DNA of 64,000 bases, taken from positions 121,001-185,000 of the forward strand of contig CAUZXS010005810.1 in NCBI GenBank assembly GCA_963585895.1. Reading direction: 5' to 3'. The notes below the pieces were generated by a model that worked only from the letters and a program-made list of their open reading frames with translations, was not told the DNA's origin and made no database searches. The position numbers were made by a program, and so were the translations under genes. Source of the stretch: Sepioteuthis lessoniana (Eukaryota > Mollusca > Cephalopoda > Myopsida > Loliginidae). Shown piece after piece: positions 1 through 9,517 of this stretch (the stretch's first letter is position 1; every line of letters begins with the position of its first letter).

Positions 1-190
1 TTTTCGTTGTGTGATGTTCAATTTCACTGAAAAAATTTATTGGTTGCTCAAAGCTGTTTTATGTCTATTGTTGGACCACTCCAATCGAATCTCCTGAAGC
101 GTCTGTTGTTAATGAGAAGGTTGCAGTGTCGTCGTCACTGATATAGGAAAACTTGATAAAATCTGCTAATGCTCTTGTTAAAGTTTGAAT
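1..190 (-). pseudogene. Ty3/gypsy RNase H fragment, running off the left edge
   Basis: Minus-strand translation contains LTTDASGDSIGVV, the classic start of the gypsy-type RNase H domain after reverse transcriptase, and in another frame, toward coordinate 1, a block like FFSxKLNxTQRK that follows it in intact elements. A stop and a frame change separate the two blocks, so the piece is dead. Only the RT/RNase H junction is inside the window. No LTR could be paired with it. Confidence 0.6.
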
Positions 191-639
191 AATAGGATAA
201 CACATAGTGTTAGTATAAAATAAGGATAGATGAGTATCTAAGGAGGGAAAGATTTGTACGTGTGTACACAAGCTTTATTAGCTGGTAAAAAATGGATGAA
301 CAAAATGGTAAAGGGAAGGGGAATACAAATTGGGCGCCAAAATATGTGGTGTCTTGAGACAAGTCACGGGACACGCCGTCGCGTAAAAATCGAGGAAGTA
401 ATTCTGTGATTTTTTTTTCTCAACGAGCCTAATACATACAAATGATACATCAAAAATTCTTATTTGAGGCAACTGGGTTTACTCCCTTTTCACTGTCAGA
501 CAAATCTGATGATCGATTTTAAATGTGTAAAAATATTTTATACTTTTCACATTTTAGTTTATAGTTTCACAACATACATTTTGTTACATTCTTATAATAT
601 AGCATCAATAATTTTCAAAAGTTATATTCTTTTATTATT

Positions 640-860
640 TTTTCATTTTTGGGTAATTGGCTTGTTATCCCTGTTTTCTTCGAAATTTTAGTATTGGGCT
701 TGTTGTCACATGATCCCCACTTTCTTTTCCTGTAAATGTTTTCTTCCATTTATTGGGTTTGTTGTTACATGATCCTCTTTTCTTTTCCAGTTAACGTTTT
801 CTTCCTCTTTGGGTATTGACTTGTTGTCACATGATTTTTATTTTCTCCTTTTTTTCATTA
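640..860. repeat. Minisatellite, ~60-bp unit, about 3.5-4 copies
   Basis: The phrase tattgggcttgttgtcacat and variants recur at about 654, 692, 751 and 814, followed each time by a pyrimidine-rich stretch ending in a form of gttttcttcc. Spacing is close to 60 bp. Copies differ by several substitutions, so the array is not recent. Confidence 0.75.
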
Positions 861-1182
861 TCATAAACAACAAAAATTCATTTTAAAGTCCCATCAATAG
901 GTATTGTGACGTGGTATGCTACATAGAGAGGGAAGGGGAGGTCGATTCTCCTACCCTTCTGTGTCTGAATCAACAGGCACTAAGACTGACCGTTAAAAGG
1001 AGATATGAATGAAAGTCAACTCCTCGCACTCTATGACCTACGGTCCTTTGAACAAAGGAACGAATCCAGGTCACTCGAGAATCGTGACCGGATGGAGTGG
1101 TAGGAGAAGGAAAAAGTCAAATGATTGGCCCATAGATCCTTAGCGCCAAAATGCCATTCTTTCGTTAGAGAAATTTGGAAAA

Positions 1183-1350
1183 GAATCTTCAGTTTGAGGA
1201 CAGAAGTCGGCGGAGAAAGACGCCAGTTTACAGCCAAACTCCGGGAGGTCCCTCGCCCGCAAAAAGAATCTTTAGTTCTAAACTGAAATCAGCGATAGAA
1301 AGACGCTGACTCAGCCGACTCTGCGGATGTCACTCGCCCGTAAAAGAAAG
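1183..1350. repeat. Two-copy direct repeat, ~83-bp unit
   Basis: Two adjacent segments share the order aatctt-agt..., gaaagacgc, cagcc, actc-gcgg, ctcgcccg(c/t)aaaa. The first starts near 1183 and the second near 1267. It is richer in GC than its surroundings. Identity unknown; it may be part of an LTR or untranslated leader. Confidence 0.6.
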
Positions 1351-2159
1351 GAAGCTGAACATTAAGCCTTGTCAAAGATAAGTACAACTTAAACTGTTTT
1401 CCTGCTACCTTTCCTAAATATTGGGGAATTATATGTATTCAAAAAAGAAAGACAGAAACTGAAAGGATTCTGTTTCATCATTAGCAAATTAGTGAATGAA
1501 CTTTGTTACATGCTTCAGTCCGGCGACTTAGATACTTTCTCAAGTAAAAGAAAGAAAAAAGAAAGGAAAGAAGGAGAAAGAAGAAAAGGACTGGTGAGAG
1601 ACATTTATGTTTTATGCTTCCTGTTGGCTTAATATTGCCTGTATTTTAAAAGGAAAAGAGAAAAGAAAAAGGTACTGTTTCTTAAATCTTATCATTAGTT
1701 GTTTGGTCGTCGCCTATTAAAACTTTGTTATATTTTAAATGTACCCTTGTGTTGAAATCTATTGGTTGTGTTGTTTCTTCAATCGATTCGTCTTCTTTTG
1801 TGCGTATCTGTTTCAGCCTCGTATCGCTGTCATTAATTCTCGCAAAACGTCTTATTCACCTTAAACATTACAAGGGAACTTTGAGAATTTGACTTCAGTT
1901 AATATTTTCTAACCTTGAAGTCCATTTTTTCCGCTATCTGAGGGGGTATGAAAACGAAGGACTTGGTGGAGTATGTGAAAGTGATTTGGAAACTCCCTTG
2001 CCAGCGTCGGAGATCAGTCTAGCCCCAAATTAACCCCCATATTATTTGCCAGTTTACCATATGCCCGAAATAGGAGTCTTGACTAGGACTTATTTTGCAG
2101 AGAGTCAAGTGACAGACTGCCCTCGACATCACATGTGCCTAAAATGAACTCTCGTCCTG

Positions 2160-2793
2160 GGATAATTATTCATGCAGCGTCACAGTATCTAAATTTTTCA
2201 TTTTTTGATCTGTTCACTGATTTTGTGAATATATCTGCTATATTCACTTCGCTAGCTATGTGAAATAATCTTAAAGTTTCTTTCTCTAATTCGTTCCTTA
2301 TAAAATGGAATCTAATATCTATGTGTTTCCATCTTTGGTAGTGTATGGGGTTTTTTCGTTAACGCTACGGCTCTTTGACTGTCACAATATAATGTTAATG
2401 CATAATTTATTTCATTATTTATCATATCCTTCATGAGAGCTGTTAAGTATTTTCCCTCCTGTGTAGCAGCACTAATAGACATGTATTCTGCCTCACACGT
2501 GGACAGGGCAACTGTTGACTGTTTTCGTGTTTTCCACGAAATTAGTGGGCCTTTATCTGAGATCATAAATCCGTATTCACTGATACCCTTTCTGTCTTGT
2601 GAGTTCGCCCAATCTGCGTCACAAAAACCTGTAAGGCTTAGAGTGCTTTGTGTGGGCTTAAATATCAATTGTTGGTTCATTGTTCCTTTTTTATATCTTA
2701 AATACATGTTTCGCTATCTTCATATGCTTCTCATATGGTTCACTCATAAATTGTAACAATTTTGTAACTATAAAGCATAAATCTGGTCTCGTC
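2160..2793 (-). pseudogene. Copia RNase H domain and pol C-terminus
   Basis: Carries the copia RNase H hallmarks on the minus strand: GFCDADWAN, SWKTRKQSTVALSTCEAEY and YCDSQRAVAL. Shortly after the last motif, a run of A near 2355 shifts the frame; the expected HID-type motif and an ADIFTK-like C-terminal motif continue in a neighbouring frame to about 2160. The break makes the product non-functional. Upstream it joins the RT part across the LTR insertion at 2799-3571. Confidence 0.85.
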
Positions 2794-2798
2794 GTAGT

Positions 2799-3571
2799 GT
2801 AGGGGGACATGTTATTTGGTAGATATGTTTTGTCCCCAAAAATTTATGTAGTAATTTAGTATATTAGGTTTTGCTTGTATGTTATGTTTGTAAAAGGCAC
2901 ATGGAGACAAATGTAGTAAATGATATGAAAGATGTGTAAACGATGTGAAACGGCGCGGACAAAAGGAACATTCAAAACAAGCGGCATAAACAAAACAAAT
3001 TTATATCATAACAATACATATAATGAAACATTTAAAACATTACTATGGTTTTATTACTGTTCGGAAAATAATCCTCTGTGTGTGTGACTAACACAACTAA
3101 AACTACAAAAAAGAACTAAATAATAAAAGTGTACTATGCAAGTTGACAACGTATTTCTAAATGTTCGTTTCTTTCTGTGATTGACGTAATTGCTGTTTTC
3201 GAGGCTGGAAAAAGTCTCACAGACTAGGTATGTTTATTAAGGAATGTTTGCATGGCCTATACATTTTGTGGCGTTTGATGGCTGTTGGTGAATATGAGAG
3301 AGTGGTAGTATTCTCTCTGGAAGTCACACTGCAAGTGAAAATGTGAAAAAGAGAAAAAATGAAGACAAAGTATTTATAGAAAATACGTGTCTTGGAATCG
3401 GCTCCAAAAACGCGGGACGAAATTCAAATGGGGACGTAGTTTTAAGCAGTGATCACGTGGTTCTCCTGACCAATGGTTTCCCGAGACTGAATATTTGCGT
3501 GTGTTCGCATCTTTGTCTGGGGAACAAGTGGCATACCGCCCATTTTAAATTATAGGAGTGTAAGTCCTATA
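2799..3571 (-). mobile_element. Solo LTR (family L, copy 1) inside the copia RT/RNase H region
   Basis: A 773-bp block is flanked by an exact 5-bp duplication GTAGT (2794-2798 and 3572-3576). The same sequence occurs inverted at 4923-5498 and 10633-11399. In its own orientation it starts TATAGGACTT and ends CCCCCTAC, so the termini are not the usual TG...CA. Internally it has the conserved stretch around aaagatg.c..ac, the CACGTG-containing segment, and a TATA-like tctataaatac box, which fits an LTR promoter. No internal retroviral-type genes remain next to it. Confidence 0.8.
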
Positions 3572-3576
3572 GTAGT

Positions 3577-4440
3577 CATTGTGTATATTAAACTTCCTAC
3601 AATTTCCTTATATAATTTTCCGTCAGTTAATTTACTTGGCTCACTACACATCTTATTGATATTACTATCAATAGGGGTATATTTGGGTTTACAATCCTTC
3701 ATACAGAATTTTTCCATTAACCTTTGAAGGTATTGTTTTTGGTGCAGATATATAATATTATCTTCAAAAGTAAATTCTATACCTAAAAAATGTTTAATTT
3801 TACCTCGGTCTTTCATTTTAAATTTTTGTTTGAGGATATTTTCAGTATGTATCCTATTATCATTGCATTTTGTCGCTATTAGGATATCATCCAAACATAC
3901 AATGATAATTGAATATTCATCCTTATAATCTTATATACACACACACGTCAGATAGCGATTGGCAAAAATTTTGTTCAATCAAATGTGTCTAGTAAGTTGT
4001 TCCAATTTCGACCGCTTTGTTTCAGGCCATAGAAGGATTTCTTTAATTTATATCCTAATCTTTCATCACTATTCTTACTTTCTATCTTAAAACCTTTTGC
4101 CTGTTCCATGTACAATTCCCATTAAATTGGTGGGTTGAGATAGGCTGACTTCATTTCTAACTGATGTACCATTAAGTTATATTGTATTGCAATTTGCATT
4201 AACATTCTTATCGAGGTAATTTTTGCAGTTGGTGAAAATGTTTCTTGATAGTCAATGTCTGGTCGCTGAGAATAACCTTTTGCTACTAATCTAGCTTTAT
4301 AAATTTCTTTTGGGTTTTGGTCTGTTTTAATAGAATATACCCACCGTGCGGGTATTAGAGTCTTATTTGAAGGTAGTTACGTTAATTCGAACGTTTCATT
4401 TTCTTTTAAAATATCTATTTCCTCTTTCATTGCTAGCTTC
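3577..4440 (-). pseudogene. Copia reverse transcriptase domain
   Basis: Minus-strand frames give copia RT motifs: a DDILIA block (near 3890), KFKMKDRGKIKHFLGIEF, and a GSLIYTMTT block that stops at the LTR insertion. The YVDD catalytic motif of copia elements reads CLDD here, retaining the two aspartates but having lost the tyrosine. The N-terminal half (4440-3900) is broken by stops and frame changes. Confidence 0.8.
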
Positions 4441-4448
4441 CATTTTGC

Positions 4449-4745
4449 TTACTCTTCCGACTGTATCGCCTCGTTGTATGTTTTTGGTATGGACTTAATG
4501 TAGTAACAATAATCTTTAGTATAGTTTAATATATCATTTACTTCATCATTGACGTAATAATCCCTTGAATGTTTCAGACGTGTTTTGGTTCGTTTACTGT
4601 TATCAGTTACATCTAATGTCGGTTTAGGTATTTGCGTATTAATTTCATCATTTTTAGTCACTGGATCCTCATGAGATTCATGTATAGTACTGGTAGACGG
4701 GTTAGGGTATTCACTAACCTTATCACTAAATTTTACCGTCCTCAC
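4449..4745 (-). pseudogene. Copia pol linker between integrase and RT
   Basis: A 98-codon open stretch rich in Ser, Thr, Asn and Lys ends in KTYNEAIQSEE, the typical entry into copia RT (PxxYxEAxxS). Low-complexity linkers of this kind separate integrase and RT in copia polyproteins. The flanks (4746-4922) continue in another frame toward integrase. Confidence 0.65.
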
Positions 4746-4922
4746 GCTTCTATTTCTTTCTCTGGAAAATAAACTAAATAAGCAGGACTATACTTATCGT
4801 ATCCTACAAATATTCCCTTCTCACCTCAATCATGTATATTTTTAGGATTCTGCACATATGCATAGCAAATGCTCCCAAACAGATGCATATTCAATAGGTT
4901 TAGTTTTGTACCAGTAAAGATT

Positions 4923-5498
4923 TATAGGACTTTACACTCTCCTATAATTTAATTTGGGCAGTATACCACTTGTTCCCACAACAAAGATGGCGGACGCACA
5001 CATATTCAGTCTCGGGAAACTATTGGCCAGGAGAACCACGTGACCTGCTTAAAACTACGTCCGCGCGTAAATTTCGCCTTGGGTTTTTTGGAGCCAATTC
5101 CAAGACACGTATTTTCTATAAATACGTCATTTTCAAGTACTCTTTCTCTTTTTCCCAATTTCCATTGAAGCGCTGACACACTCTCTTCAGTGTGACATTC
5201 TTCTTATTCAACAACGGGAGTGAAAAGCAAACACACACACACATACACACACGACTATTTTTAATGTATCAATGTCTGTTTTATTGTAGTATATAAATTT
5301 GTTTTGTTTGTCACCTTGTTTTGAATGTTCCTTTTGTCCGCACCGTTTCATATCCTTTACTCATTTGCTTCATTCATTTACTACTTTTATCCATGTGCCT
5401 ATATTATGCCTATTCTACCTTTTTTCTAAACATAAACTTTATTAACATTAAATTTTGGGGGACTAAGCATATCAACCACAAATAACATGTCCCCATAC
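4923..5498 (+). mobile_element. Solo LTR (family L, copy 2) inside the copia integrase/linker region
   Basis: A 576-bp copy in the opposite orientation to copy 1, starting TATAGGACTTTACACTC and ending CATGTCCCCATAC, flanked by the exact duplication AGATT (4918-4922 and 5499-5503). It contains caaagatggcggacgc, a CACGTG motif and a tctataaatacgtc TATA-like region. It is shorter than the other copies, with the middle part reduced. Confidence 0.85.
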
Positions 5499-5503
5499 AG
5501 ATT

Positions 5504-5732
5504 TCATATAGTGTGGTCCCAATTCGATTATTATAACACTTGTTACGAATATATGTCGAAGACATAATAGCATATGACCACATATATTTGGGAAGATTAG
5601 CCTCTTTTAAAGTACATCTAGCCATTTCAAAAATTGTGCTCTACGCCCTTTCAATTTTGTCGTTTTGGTGTGGCGAATAGGGTGATTAATTTTATTTTTA
5701 ATAAATACTGACTCAAAAGCGCCAGAAGTGAA
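5504..5732 (-). pseudogene. Copia integrase, C-terminal part of the core
   Basis: Minus-strand reading gives an SPHQND-like motif and ARCTLKEANLPKYMW..AIM..TYIRNKCYNN, the stretch after the catalytic glutamate in copia integrases. One stop codon lies between these motifs. It is separated from the rest of integrase by the insertion at 5733-6466. Confidence 0.8.
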
Positions 5733-6466
5733 TGTGTAGGGAACGAATAAATGAATTTTTAAAAATTTAAATTGAATTTAAAAAAAAAAGAAAACCATTA
5801 AATTTGCAGAAACTCCCAGAGGGCCCTGACAGGAAAAAAAGGGATGACGCATGCGTAAAGAAAAAAGAAACCTCTCGATAGAGGGGAACAGGCTTTTTCT
5901 CTTTCAGGCAGTGACCGGCGTATTGATAACACCATCGCCGACTGGTGTCTGAGCGCCACGCCATACATCATTGGGCGAGGCGTTGGTTAGTCCCTTTCAC
6001 CCAGTAGCATCTCTCTCTCTCTCTCTCTCTCTCTCGGTTAACAGTATGCCGGAATATAAAAGACTACGAAATGGAACTACAAACTAAAACAACTGGACTT
6101 TGACAAACTTCCAAGAGAAACTAATTCTTCAGGAACCTTTAGATACCAAATGAGGACAAGCAAATGCAAGAAACGATTAACGTATTTTTGACTCCTTAAC
6201 TGGGGGATTCAATTGTATTCAGGGAAAACTCCCTCACCCATGGAATGGTTGTTGAACCCAGGAAATAAAGGAAAATGTAAAAGAAGCGTCTTGTCTCCTA
6301 TCTGTTATTGTCTTCTTTTGGATAATTCTTTTTGGGCCTTTTTTGGGTAAGGCGTTACACCGACTAGCCAACGTTGGGTAAAATAAAATCACCTATTAAT
6401 GGAGTCAGATATCAAACAGCAGCACAGCTTAGCTCTTTGCCCTTGACCTTCAGTCCGAACCCCACA
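5733..6466 (+). mobile_element. Probable solo LTR of another family inside copia integrase
   Basis: A ~734-bp insert interrupts the integrase frame between a QGTEF motif on one side and an FTSGAFE motif on the other. Its ends read TGTGTAGGG...CCCCACA, a TG...CA pair with a short inverted repeat. It holds a (CT)n run at 6009-6035 and an aataaag near 6265. No convincing target duplication was seen, so the exact ends are uncertain. Confidence 0.55.
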
Positions 6467-7060
6467 AATTCAGTCCCTTGGTCGATTCTAACATATTTTA
6501 AATTTCCATAAGGAGAGATATCTGCTGTAAATTTTTCGAAAGCCTTTAATTTATTTTTTAACATATAAGTTACTATTAGGCCAGAATAATCGTTTATGCA
6601 ACCTAATACATATTTAAAATCGTCCTTTGATATGGGGTCTATCGGTCCTGCTAAATCGACATGGACGCTTTCTAGTATATTAGTCGCACGTGTGTCGGGC
6701 TGCCTATTTCGTGACTGTGACATCTTCGTTTGTGGGCAAATTTCACATTTAAATTTATTTCTATCGGTAATTTGCATACCTTCAACATTTTCTTCTAATT
6801 TTAAAATATCATCAACATTACAATGTCCCATATTCTTTTGCCAGTCTTCGAGCGAATGCATAACTTTTTTGGAGAACATATATTATCTAGATAATACAAT
6901 TTTCGTTTCTAATGTATTTTAAATGTTGTTCCCTGTGTATTAAGCGTTGCTGAGTTAGGTCTAAATTCCACTTTAGCACCATTTTCAGTCGCTGCCTGTA
7001 CCAAGAAAATATTTTTATCAAAAGAAGGAATAATGGCCCTTTATCAAAAATATTAAACTT
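6467..7060 (-). pseudogene. Copia pre-integrase zinc region and integrase core
   Basis: Minus-strand reading has GHCNVDDILKL, CEICPQTKMSQS (zinc-binding HHCC remnant) and HVDLAGPI...YVLGCINDYSG, with the first two catalytic aspartates of the integrase core (VDLAGP and IDQGTEF). The frame ends in unrelated residues as it enters the LTR insertion. Upstream, to about 7060, the polyprotein continues in a shifted frame and is then lost. Confidence 0.85.
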
Positions 7061-7480
7061 CAGTAATTGTTGGTTTATTGAATTACTACAACTACAACTA
7101 CAGAGTGGCCCACAAAAGACTAACAAGTTTTAAGGTCATAATTTTCTTGTTTTTAATTTAATTTTTATATAATTTGTCAGTTGTTATAAGTAATCTTGGG
7201 AAATGTAAAAAGTCAAATTATTGTGTGACAGTATAAATAATAATAGAATTTTACTATTCAACTGACAGATCTGCAATTTCAAAAGAAATTAAATACTGAG
7301 TCTCTTATTTGAATATGAAGAAACCTCTAAGTACAAAGAGCTTCGTGGACAGATTTAAAACTCTTGGCACGGTGATAGACCACCCATGAAGCAGTCATTG
7401 GCTCGTTATTTGGGTTTCATGGCATATCAACTTTTGTAGGTTATTTAATGCCAAGTCTATTTTAATATAAATAATCAGTT
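7061..7480 (+). other. Unassigned spacer with a possible Tc1-like HTH remnant
   Basis: Between 7250 and 7395 a broken + frame reads SAISKEIKY...KSFVDRFKTLGTVIDHP, resembling the first DNA-binding helix-turn-helix region of Tc1-like transposases (a 'RFxxTGxVxDxP' ending). There is a stop in the middle and no terminal repeats were found, so this is a weak call. The rest is AT-rich without recognisable content. Confidence 0.3.
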
Positions 7481-7489
7481 CTATTTCAA

Positions 7490-8000
7490 ACAATTCAGTT
7501 TAACATGAGTACACAGTTTAATTGTCAAAACATTTCCATTTTAAGCTATTCAGTTGAGTCAAAGAGTTTTAATTCAAACAATTCAGTTTAGCATAAGTAT
7601 GCAGTTTAGTTCTATTCAACCTATTGATAGGGCCCTATCAGGTGCTACCACTCTAGGCTAGAGTGGACCTGGAAGCAATGGTAATGACGGAGTGCTCTGC
7701 ATTCCCCAAAGCCCCAGCATCACTGGAACTTTACCATCAGATTGTTTAATGCTACCCTTCTACAGAGGTGCAGTCGGTGTATTCTACAGCCCCAGCCGAC
7801 TGGGCAATATACAGAGTTAATGTCAAAACAGTTTTATTTCAGATAATTCAGTTTAGAATAAGTACACAGTTGAGACGTTAAAACAGTTCTAATTCGAGCA
7901 CTTCAGTTTGGCATAAGTACGCAGTTTACATGTCAAAAAAGTCATATCTTAAACAATTCATTGTTGCATAAATACGCTCTTTAAATACAGAAAACATTAA
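7490..8000. repeat. Minisatellite, ~60-75-bp unit, split by another repeat
   Basis: The phrase caattcagttta-cataagtac-cagttta recurs at about 7502, 7580, 7839, 7900 and 7957. The first two and last three copies are separated by the interspersed repeat at 7614-7800. Unit spacing outside that insert is about 60-78 bp. Copies are diverged. Confidence 0.7.
7614..7800 (+). repeat. Interspersed repeat R, copy 1
   Basis: Shares the ordered phrases ggtgctaccactct, gagtggacctgg, gcattccccaaagc, ccatcagatt, and gtgtattctacagcccagcc with copies at 8030-8262 (+), 11870-12085 (-), 50478-50620 (-) and, in part, 53965-54025 (-). It has no coding capacity. The moderately high GC, constant order and presence on both strands suggest a SINE-like or other non-autonomous family; I did not identify a tRNA head. 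Confidence 0.7.
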
Positions 8001-8029
8001 ACTCAAGAAATCATGGTTTAGTTCTATTT

Positions 8030-8262
8030 AATCCATAGATAGGACCCTTATCAGGTGCTACCACTCTGGGCCTGAGTGGACCTGGGAGCGATGGCAATGA
8101 AGAGGTACTCCGCATTCCCCAAAGCTCCAGCATTACTGGAACCTCACCATCAGATTTGTTTTGTATCATATCCAGGATATTTGTTGGGGGTTGGGTCTTA
8201 CTCCTCTGCAGGGAAGCAGTCAGTGTATTCTACAGCCCAGCCGAATGGGCAAGAAGCAGTCA
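8030..8262 (+). repeat. Interspersed repeat R, copy 2
   Basis: Same ordered phrases as the copy 415 bp upstream, here with gatatttgttgggggttggg in the middle. The two copies and their flanking minisatellite units look like a local duplication. It is followed at 8298-8336 by poly-T and a (GT)n run. Confidence 0.7.
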
Positions 8263-8298
8263 TTGCAAGAGTGTTTGAAGGCAGCAGCGAAAGCTGTT

Positions 8299-8333
<35 letters not shown>

Positions 8334-8832
8334 TTTTTTGTGTTGAGTCAATCTTTTATGGGCAATCCTATACAACTTATTTATTAGTTGTAGGATTTAA
8401 TAATTGAAGTGTTTTCATCTAAAATTTTTACGAGTATAATTTTTGATACATGGAACCTCTTTATGCTAGCGTTTTCAATTTTCAAAATTTTTTAGTTAAA
8501 TAAGCATACACAAATATATATTTTTTTAACATTAGAATGTTCCACAATATTTTCTATTGTTCATAATTGAATTTTACAAATATCAAAATGATAAAATTAC
8601 AAGTTAGTTTTGTTCTTATGTGTCGATAACCCACTCACTGAAAAGGTGTTTCATTGTTTACTGTGAAATCATTTTGTTGTAGCGTAATTTATATATAAAA
8701 AAATGAGAAGAAAACCTGCAAAATAAAATAATGTACGAAGTAAAATGGAAGAAAAAAACCCTGTCAAATCCATCTACTCGCATCTGAACTAACCAAATAC
8801 TAGTTAAACCGCGCCAGTAAAAAATTGTGATG

Positions 8833-8869
8833 ACCGGAAGCACGTGATAAGCACGATTATATGACGTCA
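8833..8869 (+). promoter_or_regulatory. Candidate NHEJ1 promoter core: ETS, E-box and CRE sites
   Basis: Within 37 bp lie ACCGGAAG (ETS consensus, 8833-8840), CACGTG (E-box, 8841-8846) and TGACGTCA (full palindromic CRE, 8862-8869). A GC-rich AACCGCGCC sits 25 bp upstream. Such clusters typify TATA-less housekeeping promoters. The position, about 320 bp before the NHEJ1 start codon and just outside the repeat-filled upstream zone, fits. It is a motif match only; no transcript start is visible. Confidence 0.55.
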
Positions 8870-9184
8870 TCAGAATAAGAACACCAAAACATTCAACCTT
8901 ACACAACCGCTTATAAAGAAATTATTTATTTCAGGAAGAATTACTTATAACTTTTTTTATTATTAAAATCCATGTGAAAAAAGAAAATTTAATAATTGGC
9001 GTAGGCTGTTAGCTGCAGAAAAAAACTGTTATTATAAGAAAAAGAAATTTGGAACCTCTTTTTTAAACTTCAACTATTTCGTTCTTCAAAACAAGGAAGA
9101 AATCTGTGATATATTTTGACGGAAATTTTAAAATCAGTTAATTCATAATCAATAGGTTTGGGGGATTCTGTTTCTCTTCAGACT
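8870..9184 (+). other. Putative 5' UTR / first non-coding exon and intron of NHEJ1
   Basis: AT-rich leader between the candidate promoter and the first ATG. A good splice acceptor, ctgtttctcttcag, ends at 9181, three bases before the start codon. I therefore infer that the coding part of the first coding exon begins at an internal exon and that an upstream non-coding exon lies around 8880-9100. Its donor was not identified with confidence. Confidence 0.45.
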
Positions 9185-9517
9185 ATGAATAATGCCAGTG
9201 GCAACAATACCGTCACTCATGACAATAAACACCTTATAAGAAAACCTAAATCCGAACATGATTTGACAACTACCGGTGGTATTAATTCTTCTTCATCTAC
9301 GTCAGTTGTTGATTACGAAAGAAACCCTGAGACTGAATGGAGGAGAAACTGGCAACCTGACCTGAAATGTTGTCCCTGGAGAATTTTACAGGCTGACCAC
9401 TACGTTTATTTGGTCAAGGCTAATTTTTTGCCTGATTCCTACCAATTTCTCATCACAGATCTCAGCCATTTCTGGTATGAATCTGTCACACATTCAGAGT
9501 TTTTGAATCGACTTCAG
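9185..9517 (+). other. NHEJ1: NHEJ1 coding exon 1 (residues 1-111)
   Basis: Starts at ATG 9185 just downstream of acceptor AG at 9180-9181 and ends at donor cag|gtgagc. The first 77 residues are Ser/Asn/Thr-rich and probably disordered; from CCPWRIL onward the XLF head fold begins with YVYLVKANF, QFLITDLSHFWYE. Arg109 corresponds to human Arg57, mutated in immunodeficiency patients. Confidence 0.9.

Larger units (their letters stand above)
191..2100. other. Upstream non-coding DNA, mostly unidentified
   Basis: No coding sequence supported. It contains the minisatellite at 640-860, a two-copy direct repeat at 1183-1350, and purine-rich runs around 1540-1680. Part of 1900-2100 may be the 3' untranslated end of the neighbouring copia element, since purine-rich stretches resembling a polypurine tract occur on the minus strand near 2020-2050, but no LTR pair was found. 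Confidence 0.5.
2100..7060 (-). mobile_element. Ty1/copia retrotransposon, degenerate and interrupted by LTR insertions
   Basis: Pol domains of a copia element lie in the expected order when read on the minus strand: pre-integrase zinc region and integrase core (about 7050-6467), rest of integrase (5732-5504), linker (4745-4449), reverse transcriptase (about 4440-3577) and RNase H (2793-2160). Integrase before RT is diagnostic of copia versus gypsy. Three insertions split it: 5733-6466, 4923-5498 and 2799-3571. Gag and protease are not visible, no LTR pair was found, and several frames are broken. Reading resumes correctly on the far side of the 2799-3571 insertion. Confidence 0.85.

Noticed and set aside
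8076-8387. 103-codon open frame ending in a poly-Phe stretch
   Set aside because: It runs across an interspersed repeat and a poly-T/(GT)n tract; no domain and no coding signal.
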